In this document: positions 1 to 6,976 of the stretch, piece after piece | How positions within the stretch are numbered: the stretch's first letter is position 1 | How the letters are laid out: every line of letters starts with the position of its first letter | Source of the DNA: Deltaproteobacteria bacterium ADurb.Bin026 | GTDB lineage: Bacteria > Desulfobacterota > Syntrophorhabdia > Syntrophorhabdales > Syntrophorhabdaceae | DNA length: 11,558 bases | Assembly (NCBI GenBank): GCA_002071245.1 | Contig: MWEV01000071.1 | Span: 1 to 11,558 of the forward strand | Direction of reading: 5' to 3' | Position numbers and translations under genes: made by a program | The notes under the pieces: model-generated | Told to the model about the DNA's origin: nothing | What the model saw: only the letters and a program-made list of their open reading frames with translations | Database searches by the model: none

Positions 1-455
1 GCCGCTTCCCCCTTTGCACCTAATAGACCATAAACAGAACTGATATTTACTATCCTGCCCCATCTTAATGAACTCATCTCGGGCAAAAGCCATTTTATGA
101 GCAGAAACGGCACACCAACATGTATATCCATAACTGTATTGAAATCCCTTTTGTCAATCTTTGTCGTAATCCCTGGACGATCAAAACCCGCATTGTTTAT
201 CAGTATATCGATGGACTCCCTGTCTTTTAATTCTCCGATAAGATTTTTCAACTTTTCGGTATGTGTTAGATCGATGGTGCGTGCGATTACATTGCCCCAT
301 TTTGAAGATAAATATTCTGCCACAGAGGGAAGTGTCTTTCTGTTCTTATCAAGAAGTATAAGTCTCGCCCCTCTTTCGGCAAATATTTCAGCGCATGCCC
401 TGCCTATGCCCTGACCAGCTCCTGTAATCAATGCTGTATGGCCGCTTAGGTTCAA
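1..455 (-). CDS. Short-chain dehydrogenase/reductase (SDR), C-terminus cut by window edge
   Basis: An NAD(P)-dependent oxidoreductase of the classical SDR fold; 151 codons are visible. Seen: the dinucleotide-binding motif TGAGQGIG at residues 11-18, an Asp at residue 36 at the end of the second strand (in this family usually a sign of NAD rather than NADP preference), NNAG at 87-90, and NISS at 137-140, which carries the catalytic serine. The YxxxK catalytic pair falls beyond position 1, so activity cannot be judged. The start is a TTG directly after the ferredoxin stop codon; it is backed by an AAGAGGA ribosome site five bases upstream and gives an N-terminus (MNLSGHTALITG) of normal SDR length. 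It is the third gene of the Mo-enzyme transcript and probably oxidises or reduces an alcohol or ketone in the same pathway (inference). The substrate cannot be named. Confidence 0.9.
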   Translation of the reverse strand, partial: MNLSGHTALITGAGQGIGRACAEIFAERGARLILLDKNRKTLPSVAEYLSSKWGNVIARTIDLTHTEKLKNLIGELKDRESIDILINNAGFDRPGITTKIDKRDFNTVMDIHVGVPFLLIKWLLPEMSSLRWGRIVNISSVYGLLGAKGEA

Positions 456-998
456 TCAATCCTCTTCTTTCGTCTGCCTTGCCCTCTCCATCATCGCTTG
501 CTCAACCCTTCTTTGAAGCCATGGTTTTTCTTTTATCACTTGATCGATCTTGTCGGTCTCTCCAAAATATATGCAATGTGCAAGACAGACATTATCTGCG
601 CAGGCAGGATAGAGGCCATTGTCAATCCTGAAATAACACAGATTACATTTTCTTGCAACGCCTTTTTCTTCATCAAATGAAATAGCATTATAAGGGCATA
701 CTTCTATACAAGACCCACAACCATTACACTCATCCTCGTTTAGAATGACAATACCGTCGTCCCTCTTTTTAATGGCCTCTGCCGGGCATATGCTAGCACA
801 TGGGGGGTCATCACAATGTTTGCACATATTAATTCTGTATGTAAAATCGAGTTTGCCGTTAACATACTTTGGTCCGTCTTCTGAGACATAGATGAACTTG
901 ACATCATTTGGCGTGTTATGCTCCTGCTTACATGCAACTTCACAGGATTTGCATCCCCAACAGGAGTTTTCGTCAACCTTTAGTGTATATTTATTCAT
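456..998 (-). CDS. Four-[4Fe-4S] ferredoxin-type electron transfer subunit of a molybdopterin oxidoreductase
   Basis: A 180-residue protein of the DmsB/PhsB/NrfC type, which wires electrons to or from the molybdopterin subunit encoded just upstream. Seen: cysteines at 13/16/19/23, 59/62/67/71 and 91/94/97/101, and a fourth group at 118/121/133/138/142. The first group is CWGCKSCEVAC, the second CKHCDDPPCASIC, the third CNGCGSCIEVC. The fourth has five cysteines instead of the usual four, with a spacing unlike the common PACVxACP. There is no signal peptide or membrane segment, so it should be cytoplasmic. The ATG at 998 is chosen over a longer reading because AGGAGG lies seven bases upstream. 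It overlaps the end of the Mo-subunit gene by 8 bases, so translation is probably coupled. The charged tail after about residue 155 has no cluster motif. Confidence 0.93.
   Translation of the reverse strand: MNKYTLKVDENSCWGCKSCEVACKQEHNTPNDVKFIYVSEDGPKYVNGKLDFTYRINMCKHCDDPPCASICPAEAIKKRDDGIVILNEDECNGCGSCIEVCPYNAISFDEEKGVARKCNLCYFRIDNGLYPACADNVCLAHCIYFGETDKIDQVIKEKPWLQRRVEQAMMERARQTKEED
460..467 (-). promoter_or_regulatory. Ribosome binding site deciding the TTG start of the SDR
   Basis: On the minus strand the last codons of the ferredoxin gene read GAAGAGGAT, followed by TGA TTG. The AAGAGGA stretch lies five bases before the TTG at 455, a good Shine-Dalgarno spacing, and no ATG or GTG is better placed. 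This supports translation of the dehydrogenase by restart at TTG, coupled to termination of the upstream gene. Confidence 0.6.
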
Positions 999-3153
999 GG
1001 GCTGCCTCCTTTTTTTCGGGATAGATTTTGCATAGCAGTGTACGTATGTTCGTGGCACCAAAGGTGGGGTCACAACCTTCATAAGCATTATCAGTCAAAA
1101 TGTTAATATTTGACTCTGCCCAGCCGTGTCCGGGGTCTTTTTTTTCAGGGAACCACCATGCATGTTGCGCTGACACAATCCTTTTGTCCATACCTGCAAA
1201 AAACTGTGCACGCTGACGTACCTTTCCTCTCGGCGATTCAATTACAACCCAATCTCCTTCTTTTATACCTTCATTTGCTGCGGCATCAGGATGAATCTGG
1301 ACAATAGGGTCTCTATGTAGACTTCTAAGCCACGGCAATTGCCTGTTTTCAGTGTGAAAGAAGCCTGGTTGCCTTGCGCCGGTGATTAGTATGTATGGAT
1401 ATTCCTTGTAGAGTTCGGGCGCGCTGACAGGACTTTCAGGTACTTCTCTATGCTGGGGAAGGGGGTCATAACCCATCTTTTCAAGGATGGTTGAACACAA
1501 CTCAAATTTCCTCGTTGGAGTTGAAAACCCGTACTTCCTGTATTTAAAATGCCTAACCGGACCCCTGACGTAGTCCATCTGATTGAAATCATTCCATTTA
1601 ATGCCCATTGGCTGTAAAATAAAATCGAGTCCGCCCTCGAACGTATCCCACCAGAATTGTTCCTGCCCAATCTTTTTACCGAGACGGTTTAACATCTCAT
1701 GGTCGGATAGACACTCGCCTATCTGTACGACTTTGCGGCGAGGGAGGATGTAGCCGTGGCGTTTCCAAAAATCACCGATGTAATCCATTTCAAGCCATGT
1801 TGCAGCCGGCAAGACAATATCTGCAAGCTCTGCCGTAGGGGTAATGAAAAAATCAGATACAGCCATGAAATCCACCTTTTCGAGTGCCCTGTATACCTCC
1901 TTTGCGTTTGCCCTCGTCATCAAGGGGTTGGAGCTTATGAAAAAAAGCATTTTTACCGGATAAGGTTTTTCATCGAGGATTGCATCCCATACAACCTTTG
2001 GTGTGATAATTGCGAAGCGAGAAGCAAGGCGGAACCGATCCCCTCCTAATCTTTTTTGTGCCTGTTCTCTTGGAAGCATGGCATGTGCGCCGAACTGACC
2101 AACGTTTACTATCGGTGGCGTCCTGTAAAGCACCTGACCCCCCTCTGCATCTATATTACCCGTAAGGCCCATGATGAACATGAGCAGTCGGTCATTATCG
2201 ACACAATTTATCTGCTGTTCAATGGCTACGCCCCACTGAATTACAGCAGGTTTGGAGGTGGCGAAAAGTCGTGCTGCCTCGCGTATCTTTTCCTTTGGTA
2301 CCCATGTGATCTCTTCAACCCTTTCAAGGGTGTATTCATTTACCCTTTTTACGAAGGGTTCCCAACCGTACACATGGTTTTCTACGAAATCTTTGTCGTA
2401 CAACCCTTCATTTACTATCACATTGAGAATGCCATATGCGAGTGCCGGGTCAGTACCCGGTCTTAGCTGTAGCCATATGTTTGCCCTCGATGCTGGTTTG
2501 GTAAATCTTGGGTCAACGACTATAAGCTTTGCGCCTGCGTCAAGAGCAACAGAAAAGGGTTCACCTTTATAACAATCAGGATTGGATATCGTTACATTGT
2601 TACCCCACATCATAATACACTTAGGAAAACCTTCGTATTCGATGATGGGATTTGTGCCCATTGTTATAATGCTCGATGATATGCGTGGACCATAGCAGAA
2701 ATGGCCCGCTGTAAGCACATTTGGTGAACCGAGGAGGTTTGCGATACGGTAGATTACTGCCTCGTTTTCACGCCCTGTTCCATAACCAAACACAATGGAC
2801 TCTGCGCCGTATTTATCTTTGTAGTCGAGTATCCTTTCAGCAATAGCGTCAATTGCCTCATCCCAAGATATACGTTCCCATTTGCCACTCCCCTTGTGTC
2901 CTATTCTTTTTACCGGATATGTCAGCCTATCCGGATGATATACAAGCTGGGCAGATGCCAACCCCTTGCTACATAAGGTACCGTGGTTTATAGGGCAGTC
3001 AGGGTCACCTGCTATCTTTGCGATCTTTCCATCCTTCACGTATACAAACACACCGCATCCACCATGACACATTCTGCAATGGCTTTTAACCGCATAATCG
3101 AAACCATATACTTCTATTTCCCGCTCAACATTTGAATATTTAAATTCCAGCAT
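991..3153 (-). CDS. Molybdopterin (Mo/W-bis-MGD) oxidoreductase, catalytic subunit
   Basis: A 720-residue enzyme of the DMSO reductase superfamily. Seen: an N-terminal [4Fe-4S] site C26-x2-C29-x3-C33-x27-C61; the conserved WERISWDEA at 92-100; a probable metal-ligating cysteine, C153 in AGHFCYGPR; PTAELADIVLPAATWLE at 439-455; and a C-terminal cofactor-binding domain starting near TGARQPG (591-597) and ending with CDPTFGATNIRTLLCK (694-709). No twin-arginine or Sec signal precedes the cluster, so it likely acts in the cytoplasm. That separates it from respiratory periplasmic reductases and brings it closer to cytoplasmic enzymes such as acetylene hydratase or hydroxytransferases (comparison from memory, not a search). 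The ATG at 3153 has GGAGG five bases upstream; an in-frame ATG at 3168 is poorly placed. The pairing with a four-cluster subunit, an SDR and an IclR regulator suggests a catabolic redox step on an organic substrate, which remains unknown. Confidence 0.93.
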   Translation of the reverse strand: MLEFKYSNVEREIEVYGFDYAVKSHCRMCHGGCGVFVYVKDGKIAKIAGDPDCPINHGTLCSKGLASAQLVYHPDRLTYPVKRIGHKGSGKWERISWDEAIDAIAERILDYKDKYGAESIVFGYGTGRENEAVIYRIANLLGSPNVLTAGHFCYGPRISSSIITMGTNPIIEYEGFPKCIMMWGNNVTISNPDCYKGEPFSVALDAGAKLIVVDPRFTKPASRANIWLQLRPGTDPALAYGILNVIVNEGLYDKDFVENHVYGWEPFVKRVNEYTLERVEEITWVPKEKIREAARLFATSKPAVIQWGVAIEQQINCVDNDRLLMFIMGLTGNIDAEGGQVLYRTPPIVNVGQFGAHAMLPREQAQKRLGGDRFRLASRFAIITPKVVWDAILDEKPYPVKMLFFISSNPLMTRANAKEVYRALEKVDFMAVSDFFITPTAELADIVLPAATWLEMDYIGDFWKRHGYILPRRKVVQIGECLSDHEMLNRLGKKIGQEQFWWDTFEGGLDFILQPMGIKWNDFNQMDYVRGPVRHFKYRKYGFSTPTRKFELCSTILEKMGYDPLPQHREVPESPVSAPELYKEYPYILITGARQPGFFHTENRQLPWLRSLHRDPIVQIHPDAAANEGIKEGDWVVIESPRGKVRQRAQFFAGMDKRIVSAQHAWWFPEKKDPGHGWAESNINILTDNAYEGCDPTFGATNIRTLLCKIYPEKKEAAHE

Positions 3154-3171
3154 GAGCACCTCCATCAAATA

Positions 3172-3177
3172 ATTATA
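3172..3177 (-). promoter_or_regulatory. Possible -10 box of the Mo-enzyme transcript
   Basis: The minus strand reads TATAAT, a perfect consensus -10, about 18 bases before the ATG of the molybdopterin gene. No convincing -35 box is seen 16-18 bases further up, and the leader would be only about 11 bases. The region is AT-rich, so the match could be chance; an activator-dependent promoter is possible. Confidence 0.25.
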
Positions 3178-3204
3178 AATTAAGACCTTTGAAAAAGACT
3201 TATC

Positions 3205-3278
3205 TTGTCATGCCAGGTTTGACCCGGCATAAAAAGATACTTGAAACCGCTGGATTCCTGCTTTCGCGGGAATGACAA
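3205..3278. repeat. Composite palindromic intergenic repeat
   Basis: The outer arms TTGTCAT (3205-3211) and ATGACAA (3272-3278) are perfect inverted copies. Inside are two hairpins. One runs from ATGCC (3210-3214) to GGCAT (3226-3230) around a GGTTTGACCC core. The other pairs ATTCCTGC (3254-3261) with GCGGGAAT (3266-3273) around a short loop, with one G-T wobble. A further pair, AAACCG (3244-3249) and CGGTTT (3280-3285), brackets the second hairpin. Such GTCATGCC and ATTCCCGCGAAAGCGGGAAT-like units are known as dispersed repeats in many proteobacterial genomes. It lies between the IclR gene and the Mo-enzyme gene and could attenuate or separate their transcripts (inference). Confidence 0.75.
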
Positions 3279-3320
3279 ACGGTTTTTGAAGCATTATTCA
3301 AAGATCGCAAATTGCATATT

Positions 3321-4169
3321 TTAAAGCCTTTCACTCAGGGCTTTTTTTCTTTTGTTGTCATTACTGTAAATTTTGACTGTGTCAGCGCCGAGTGCTTGCG
3401 ATAACTGTTTAGCGTTTTCTGATGCCATCGCACCGAATGTTGCAATCTGTGTCTCTCTAAATGTTCCAATTACAAGCAAAGATCCTGCAACCTGTTCATG
3501 TGCATTAAAAACAGGCGCGGCAACAGCATTGATTCCTGGATTTAATTCTCCTATATCATATGCAAAGCCCTTCTCGCGGCACTCATTTAGCTCTATCTCC
3601 AGCCTTTCCCTGTCCAGCCTTGACGCATCGCCATGAAAAAAAAGCCTTTCCCCTTTTAGTATGTTAGCTCGCTCATCATGGGACAAAAATGCAACTATAG
3701 CCTTGCCATGTGCACCAGCCGTTGCGGAAAATCTATGGCCAATCCCAATTGTGACACCTATATTCATATCGCCTTCATGTTTTGCCACAACAAATGCATT
3801 TCCATCATTAATAATAACAAAAAGTGCTGTACTTTTAGTTTCACGGGCAAGCCTCTCAAGAAAAGGTGCAACTACCTCCCTGTAATCCATATTGTTGAGA
3901 ATCTTTCGAGAAAGAGATATCAATCCTGGGCCTAAAGAGTATGTTTTGTCTTTGAGATGCTTATCTATAAAGCCATATTTTTGCAAGGTTCTGAGAATAG
4001 AATACACCTTGCTTTTGTTGATGTTGGTCTTTTTGCTTATATCTGTTAGACTCATCCTGAAGGTTTGGTTTTGCGCAAGCGCTATTAAAATACGAGAGGC
4101 ATCGTCAACAGCCGGTACTGACGATGTGTATGTATCTTTTTTCTTTTTAGTATGATGCGGTGCTTCCAT
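3321..4169 (-). CDS. IclR-family transcriptional regulator
   Basis: A 282-residue DNA-binding regulator of the IclR type, which typically controls catabolic operons in response to a small organic ligand. Seen: a winged helix-turn-helix at roughly residues 20-85 (SLTDISKKTNINKSKVYSIL, recognition helix around 51-60), and an effector domain from about 95 to 260 with family-typical AGAHGKAIVAFL (151-162) and GFAYDIGELNPGINAVAAPV (201-220). A basic N-terminal extension (HHTKKKKD) precedes the domain. The ATG at 4169 is chosen; a TTG at 4187 would add six residues, and neither has a clear ribosome site. It lies directly upstream of the Mo-enzyme genes on the same strand, so it most likely controls them, and possibly also the divergent plus-strand genes. 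The ligand is unknown. Confidence 0.93.
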   Translation of the reverse strand: MEAPHHTKKKKDTYTSSVPAVDDASRILIALAQNQTFRMSLTDISKKTNINKSKVYSILRTLQKYGFIDKHLKDKTYSLGPGLISLSRKILNNMDYREVVAPFLERLARETKSTALFVIINDGNAFVVAKHEGDMNIGVTIGIGHRFSATAGAHGKAIVAFLSHDERANILKGERLFFHGDASRLDRERLEIELNECREKGFAYDIGELNPGINAVAAPVFNAHEQVAGSLLVIGTFRETQIATFGAMASENAKQLSQALGADTVKIYSNDNKRKKALSERL

Positions 4170-4208
4170 AATAAGTTCTGTGTGCAAAACTATATTTTGT
4201 ATATAAAA

Positions 4209-4237
4209 CTTTTAATGGAACAATACGTTATTGTCAA
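4209..4237 (-). promoter_or_regulatory. Probable iclR promoter with embedded palindrome
   Basis: On the minus strand TTGACA (4232-4237) is a perfect -35 box, followed after 17 bases by TAAAAG (4209-4214), a four-of-six match to a -10 box. The spacer carries the inverted repeat ACAATA-CGT-TATTGT (4220-4234). A palindrome between -35 and -10 is a standard repressor site, so autoregulation by the IclR protein is a reasonable inference. The 5' leader would be about 35 bases. Confidence 0.5.
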
Positions 4238-4259
4238 GAAAAAAGTGATATTTGCACTT

Positions 4260-4307
4260 TTGACATCGATTGAAACAAAGGTGATTGAATATGATCTAAG
4301 ATGTCAA
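4260..4307. promoter_or_regulatory. Spaced inverted repeat in the divergent iclR / glycosyltransferase intergenic region
   Basis: TTGACATC (4260-4267) and GATGTCAA (4300-4307) are perfect 8-base inverted copies 32 bases apart. Between them GATTGAA occurs twice, at 4268-4274 and 4283-4289, one and a half helical turns apart. The stem is too widely spaced for a terminator and no T-tract follows, so a pair of protein binding sites is the more likely reading. The rest of 4308-4481 is AT-rich, with no other recognisable element except the GAGGTG ribosome site before 4482. Confidence 0.35.
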
Positions 4308-4481
4308 GATGGATATTAAAACATCTTTCGTGATAATTCGTTAAAATACAATGTATATTTGATCATCAATATGCTAATTACTTTTAGATGAAGAGGCAGC
4401 GATATCGGATGACGCATTTTTTTAGAACAAGATCTCATGAACCCTGTTTTTTGTCCTTAATAAAACATTAGAGGTGCAATA

Positions 4482-5969
4482 ATGGGTGCGCTTACCGTTG
4501 TTGTATCATACAGTTACAATCCTTTGTTTAATAAAATGCTATCAGAATTTGTAGAATCGGGATTGTTCGATTGTGTTAAGGTTGTTTGTGACAGGCCAGT
4601 CGAGTTTCAATTACCTCGTTGTTCTTATTTCGTGGCTGATTCCCTATTATCAGGGCAAACTCTTAAGGAGATTCTCGACGGGGTCAAAACCGAGTACCTT
4701 CTCCTTTTGCACGATGCAATGTATGTTAGCTTTGAACCGAAGGCAATAGGGAGATTGATAGGGACAGCCGTGTCTTCGGGGGCCGGCCTTGTCTATTCCG
4801 ATTTCTACGATGAAACAGAAAAGACAAAAACAGTTCACCCCCTCAATGATTATCAGATAGGAAGCATCCGGGATGATTTTGATTTCGGCGCCATGATATT
4901 GTTTTCAATAAAGGCAATAAGAAACGCCTTGAAAAAACACGGGCAAATATCCCCCGTGGTATTTGCAGGTTTATATGACCTTCGCCTCAAGGTTTCTATA
5001 GACAACCCTGTTTATCACATAAATGAACCGCTCTATTCTGTTATTAGAGATATTGAGCCTTCTGACGAAAAAAGACACTTTGCATATGTCGATCCTAAGA
5101 ACATTGATGTTCAGAAGGAGATGGAGGCTGTGTTTACGGATTATTTAAAGAAGATAGAGGCTTACATTCCATATGAATGTCTCCGAGAGACAAATGTTTC
5201 AAAAGACTCGTTTCCGGTTATGGCATCGGTAATCATTCCGGTAAAAAACAGAAAAAATACAATCAACGGCGCAATAAAAAGTGTCCTTTCACAAAAAACT
5301 GATTTTCCATTTAATATCATCGTGGTGGATAACCACTCTAAAGATGGAACAACCAGCATCCTTACCCGTTTAACAGGACAATACCCTGCTGTTAAACATA
5401 TTATACCGGCGAAAACAGATCTTGGCATAGGCGGTTGTTGGAACGAGGCGCTTTATTCACCTTTTTGCGGCCGTTATGCTGTTCAACTCGATTCAGACGA
5501 TCTATACAGTAGCCCGCATACGCTTAAGAGGATTATAGATACGCTTCAAAGGGATAACTATGCCATGGTGATAGGTTCATATACAATTGTGGATTTTGAT
5601 TTGAACGTCATGCCTCCTGGACTCATTGACCACCGCGAATGGACAGATAATAATGGCCACAACAACGCCTTGCGCATCAACGGACTTGGCGCCCCAAGGG
5701 CATTCGATACGACTATTATACGAAATATAGGTTTTTTAAATGTAAGCTATGGTGAGGACTATGCGGCATCGCTTCGGATATGCCGGGAATACCGCATTGG
5801 AAGAATTTTTGATAGCATCTATCTTTGCAGACGCTGGGAGGGAAATACAGATGCTGTGCTTTCATTAGAGGATACAAACCGCAATAATTACTTCAAGGAT
5901 AAGATTCGGACTAACGAAATAATTGCGAGACAGGCAATAAAAAAAGGGTCAACGGGTCGAAAAGGATGA
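4482..5969 (+). CDS. Two-part family 2 glycosyltransferase
   Basis: A 495-residue protein. The C-terminal part (about 245-480) is a GT-A fold family 2 glycosyltransferase: MASVIIPVKNRKNTINGAI at 247-265, IVVDNHSKDGT at 280-290, the metal-binding DSDD at 337-340, and GED at 424-426, the usual position of the catalytic base. The N-terminal part (1-205) resembles a second, degenerate nucleotide-sugar domain: TEYLLLLHDAM (70-80) followed by a YSDF motif at 105-108, with no clear catalytic base. No membrane segment or signal is seen, so it should be cytosolic and use a nucleotide-activated sugar. The ATG is supported by GAGGTG six to seven bases upstream. The stop overlaps the next gene by 4 bases (ATGA), a sign of coupled translation with the nucleotidyltransferase-like partner. 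Acceptor and sugar are unknown. Confidence 0.88.
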   Translation: MGALTVVVSYSYNPLFNKMLSEFVESGLFDCVKVVCDRPVEFQLPRCSYFVADSLLSGQTLKEILDGVKTEYLLLLHDAMYVSFEPKAIGRLIGTAVSSGAGLVYSDFYDETEKTKTVHPLNDYQIGSIRDDFDFGAMILFSIKAIRNALKKHGQISPVVFAGLYDLRLKVSIDNPVYHINEPLYSVIRDIEPSDEKRHFAYVDPKNIDVQKEMEAVFTDYLKKIEAYIPYECLRETNVSKDSFPVMASVIIPVKNRKNTINGAIKSVLSQKTDFPFNIIVVDNHSKDGTTSILTRLTGQYPAVKHIIPAKTDLGIGGCWNEALYSPFCGRYAVQLDSDDLYSSPHTLKRIIDTLQRDNYAMVIGSYTIVDFDLNVMPPGLIDHREWTDNNGHNNALRINGLGAPRAFDTTIIRNIGFLNVSYGEDYAASLRICREYRIGRIFDSIYLCRRWEGNTDAVLSLEDTNRNNYFKDKIRTNEIIARQAIKKGSTGRKG

Positions 5970-6952
5970 AACAACAAAAAATCTATGCTTATTTCGATGG
6001 AGATCAAAACACAAAAAACCTCTCAGGGCTATGTATTGAACTTTTGGCTGAGCAAAAAAATACATGGCATGAACTCCAAAAGGCTTACGAAAATTTCAAT
6101 AACGTCAAGGTTAGGGATTTACCCTGCAAAGGGTTTTCTGTCCGTATTCAATATAATCCAAAAAGAATAACAAGCAGCACAGCCAATATCAACAGCACCC
6201 ACATAAATAAACGTCCATGCTTTCTCTGCCTCGATAATCTCCCTGAGGCACAAAAAGGCATACTCTATCGGAATGATTATCTGATACTCTGCAACCCGGC
6301 ACCAGTTTTCTTTTCTCATCTCACCATATCCTGTTTATATCACCGCCCCCAGACAATAACCGAACATATCGATATCCTTATCCAACTTGCCTTTGATTTA
6401 AATCACCAATGGACGGTCCTCTACAACGGACCGAGATGTGGCGCCTCAGTACCTGATCACCTTCATTTTCAAGCAATACCTTCAGGGTTGATGCCGATTG
6501 AAAAAGAGGGTTCAGATAAGAAAAGATCAGTGGTGTTAAAAAAAATTAAAGGTGTCACAATATCCCGTTTATCTGATTTTTGTAGAGAAGTCTTGATAAT
6601 CGAGGGGTCCGACATGCTCGAACTATTACACGTTTTTAAACATATATTGTCCGCGCTCACGAGAATATCCCCCATAGATGAGGAACCTATGATAAATGTA
6701 ATTGTTCAGAAGAATGGGGAAAGACTGCGTTTCCATGTTTTTCCCCGTGCGAAACACCGTCCCGAAGCCTTCTTTAAAACAGGTAACGATCGAATCCTTA
6801 TAAGCCCTGCGGTAATTGAAATGGGCGGGGTTATTATAACGCCTGTTGAAAAGGACTTCGAAAGGCTTAGAGCATCTGATGTAGAAGGCATTTACAGGGA
6901 GGTTTCTCTTGGAAAGGATGCAATAAATGAGGTCTTGGAGAACCTTGAATAA
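5966..6952 (+). CDS. HIT/GalT-like nucleotidyltransferase or phosphorylase (DUF4922-like)
   Basis: A 328-residue protein with the layout of the galactose-1-phosphate uridylyltransferase / Ap4A phosphorylase / GDP-galactose phosphorylase group. Seen: VRIQYNPKRITS (59-70), a CxxC pair in RPCFLC (83-88) that may bind zinc, NPAPVFFSHLTI (110-121), and the active-site motif GASVPDHLHFQ (159-169), where H165-x-H167-x-Q169 matches the HxHxQ nucleotidyl-transfer motif of that group. The assignment to DUF4922 is from memory. Such enzymes move nucleotides between sugar phosphates or cleave NDP-sugars by phosphorolysis. Its 4-base overlap with the glycosyltransferase suggests that it makes or recycles the nucleotide-sugar used there (inference). 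No signal peptide or membrane segment is present. Confidence 0.8.
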   Translation: MKQQKIYAYFDGDQNTKNLSGLCIELLAEQKNTWHELQKAYENFNNVKVRDLPCKGFSVRIQYNPKRITSSTANINSTHINKRPCFLCLDNLPEAQKGILYRNDYLILCNPAPVFFSHLTISCLYHRPQTITEHIDILIQLAFDLNHQWTVLYNGPRCGASVPDHLHFQAIPSGLMPIEKEGSDKKRSVVLKKIKGVTISRLSDFCREVLIIEGSDMLELLHVFKHILSALTRISPIDEEPMINVIVQKNGERLRFHVFPRAKHRPEAFFKTGNDRILISPAVIEMGGVIITPVEKDFERLRASDVEGIYREVSLGKDAINEVLENLE

Positions 6953-6976
6953 TTTTTGGAACCTTTACCGGTGAAC

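Noticed and set aside
456..458. TGA between ferredoxin and SDR as a selenocysteine codon
   Set aside because: A ribosome site and TTG start explain the layout, the position is not in a redox motif, and no clear SECIS-like hairpin was seen just downstream.
4388..4471. 27-codon plus-strand frame just upstream of the glycosyltransferase, as a possible leader peptide
   Set aside because: It has no ribosome site and no attenuator hairpin follows, so a leader-peptide role is not supported.
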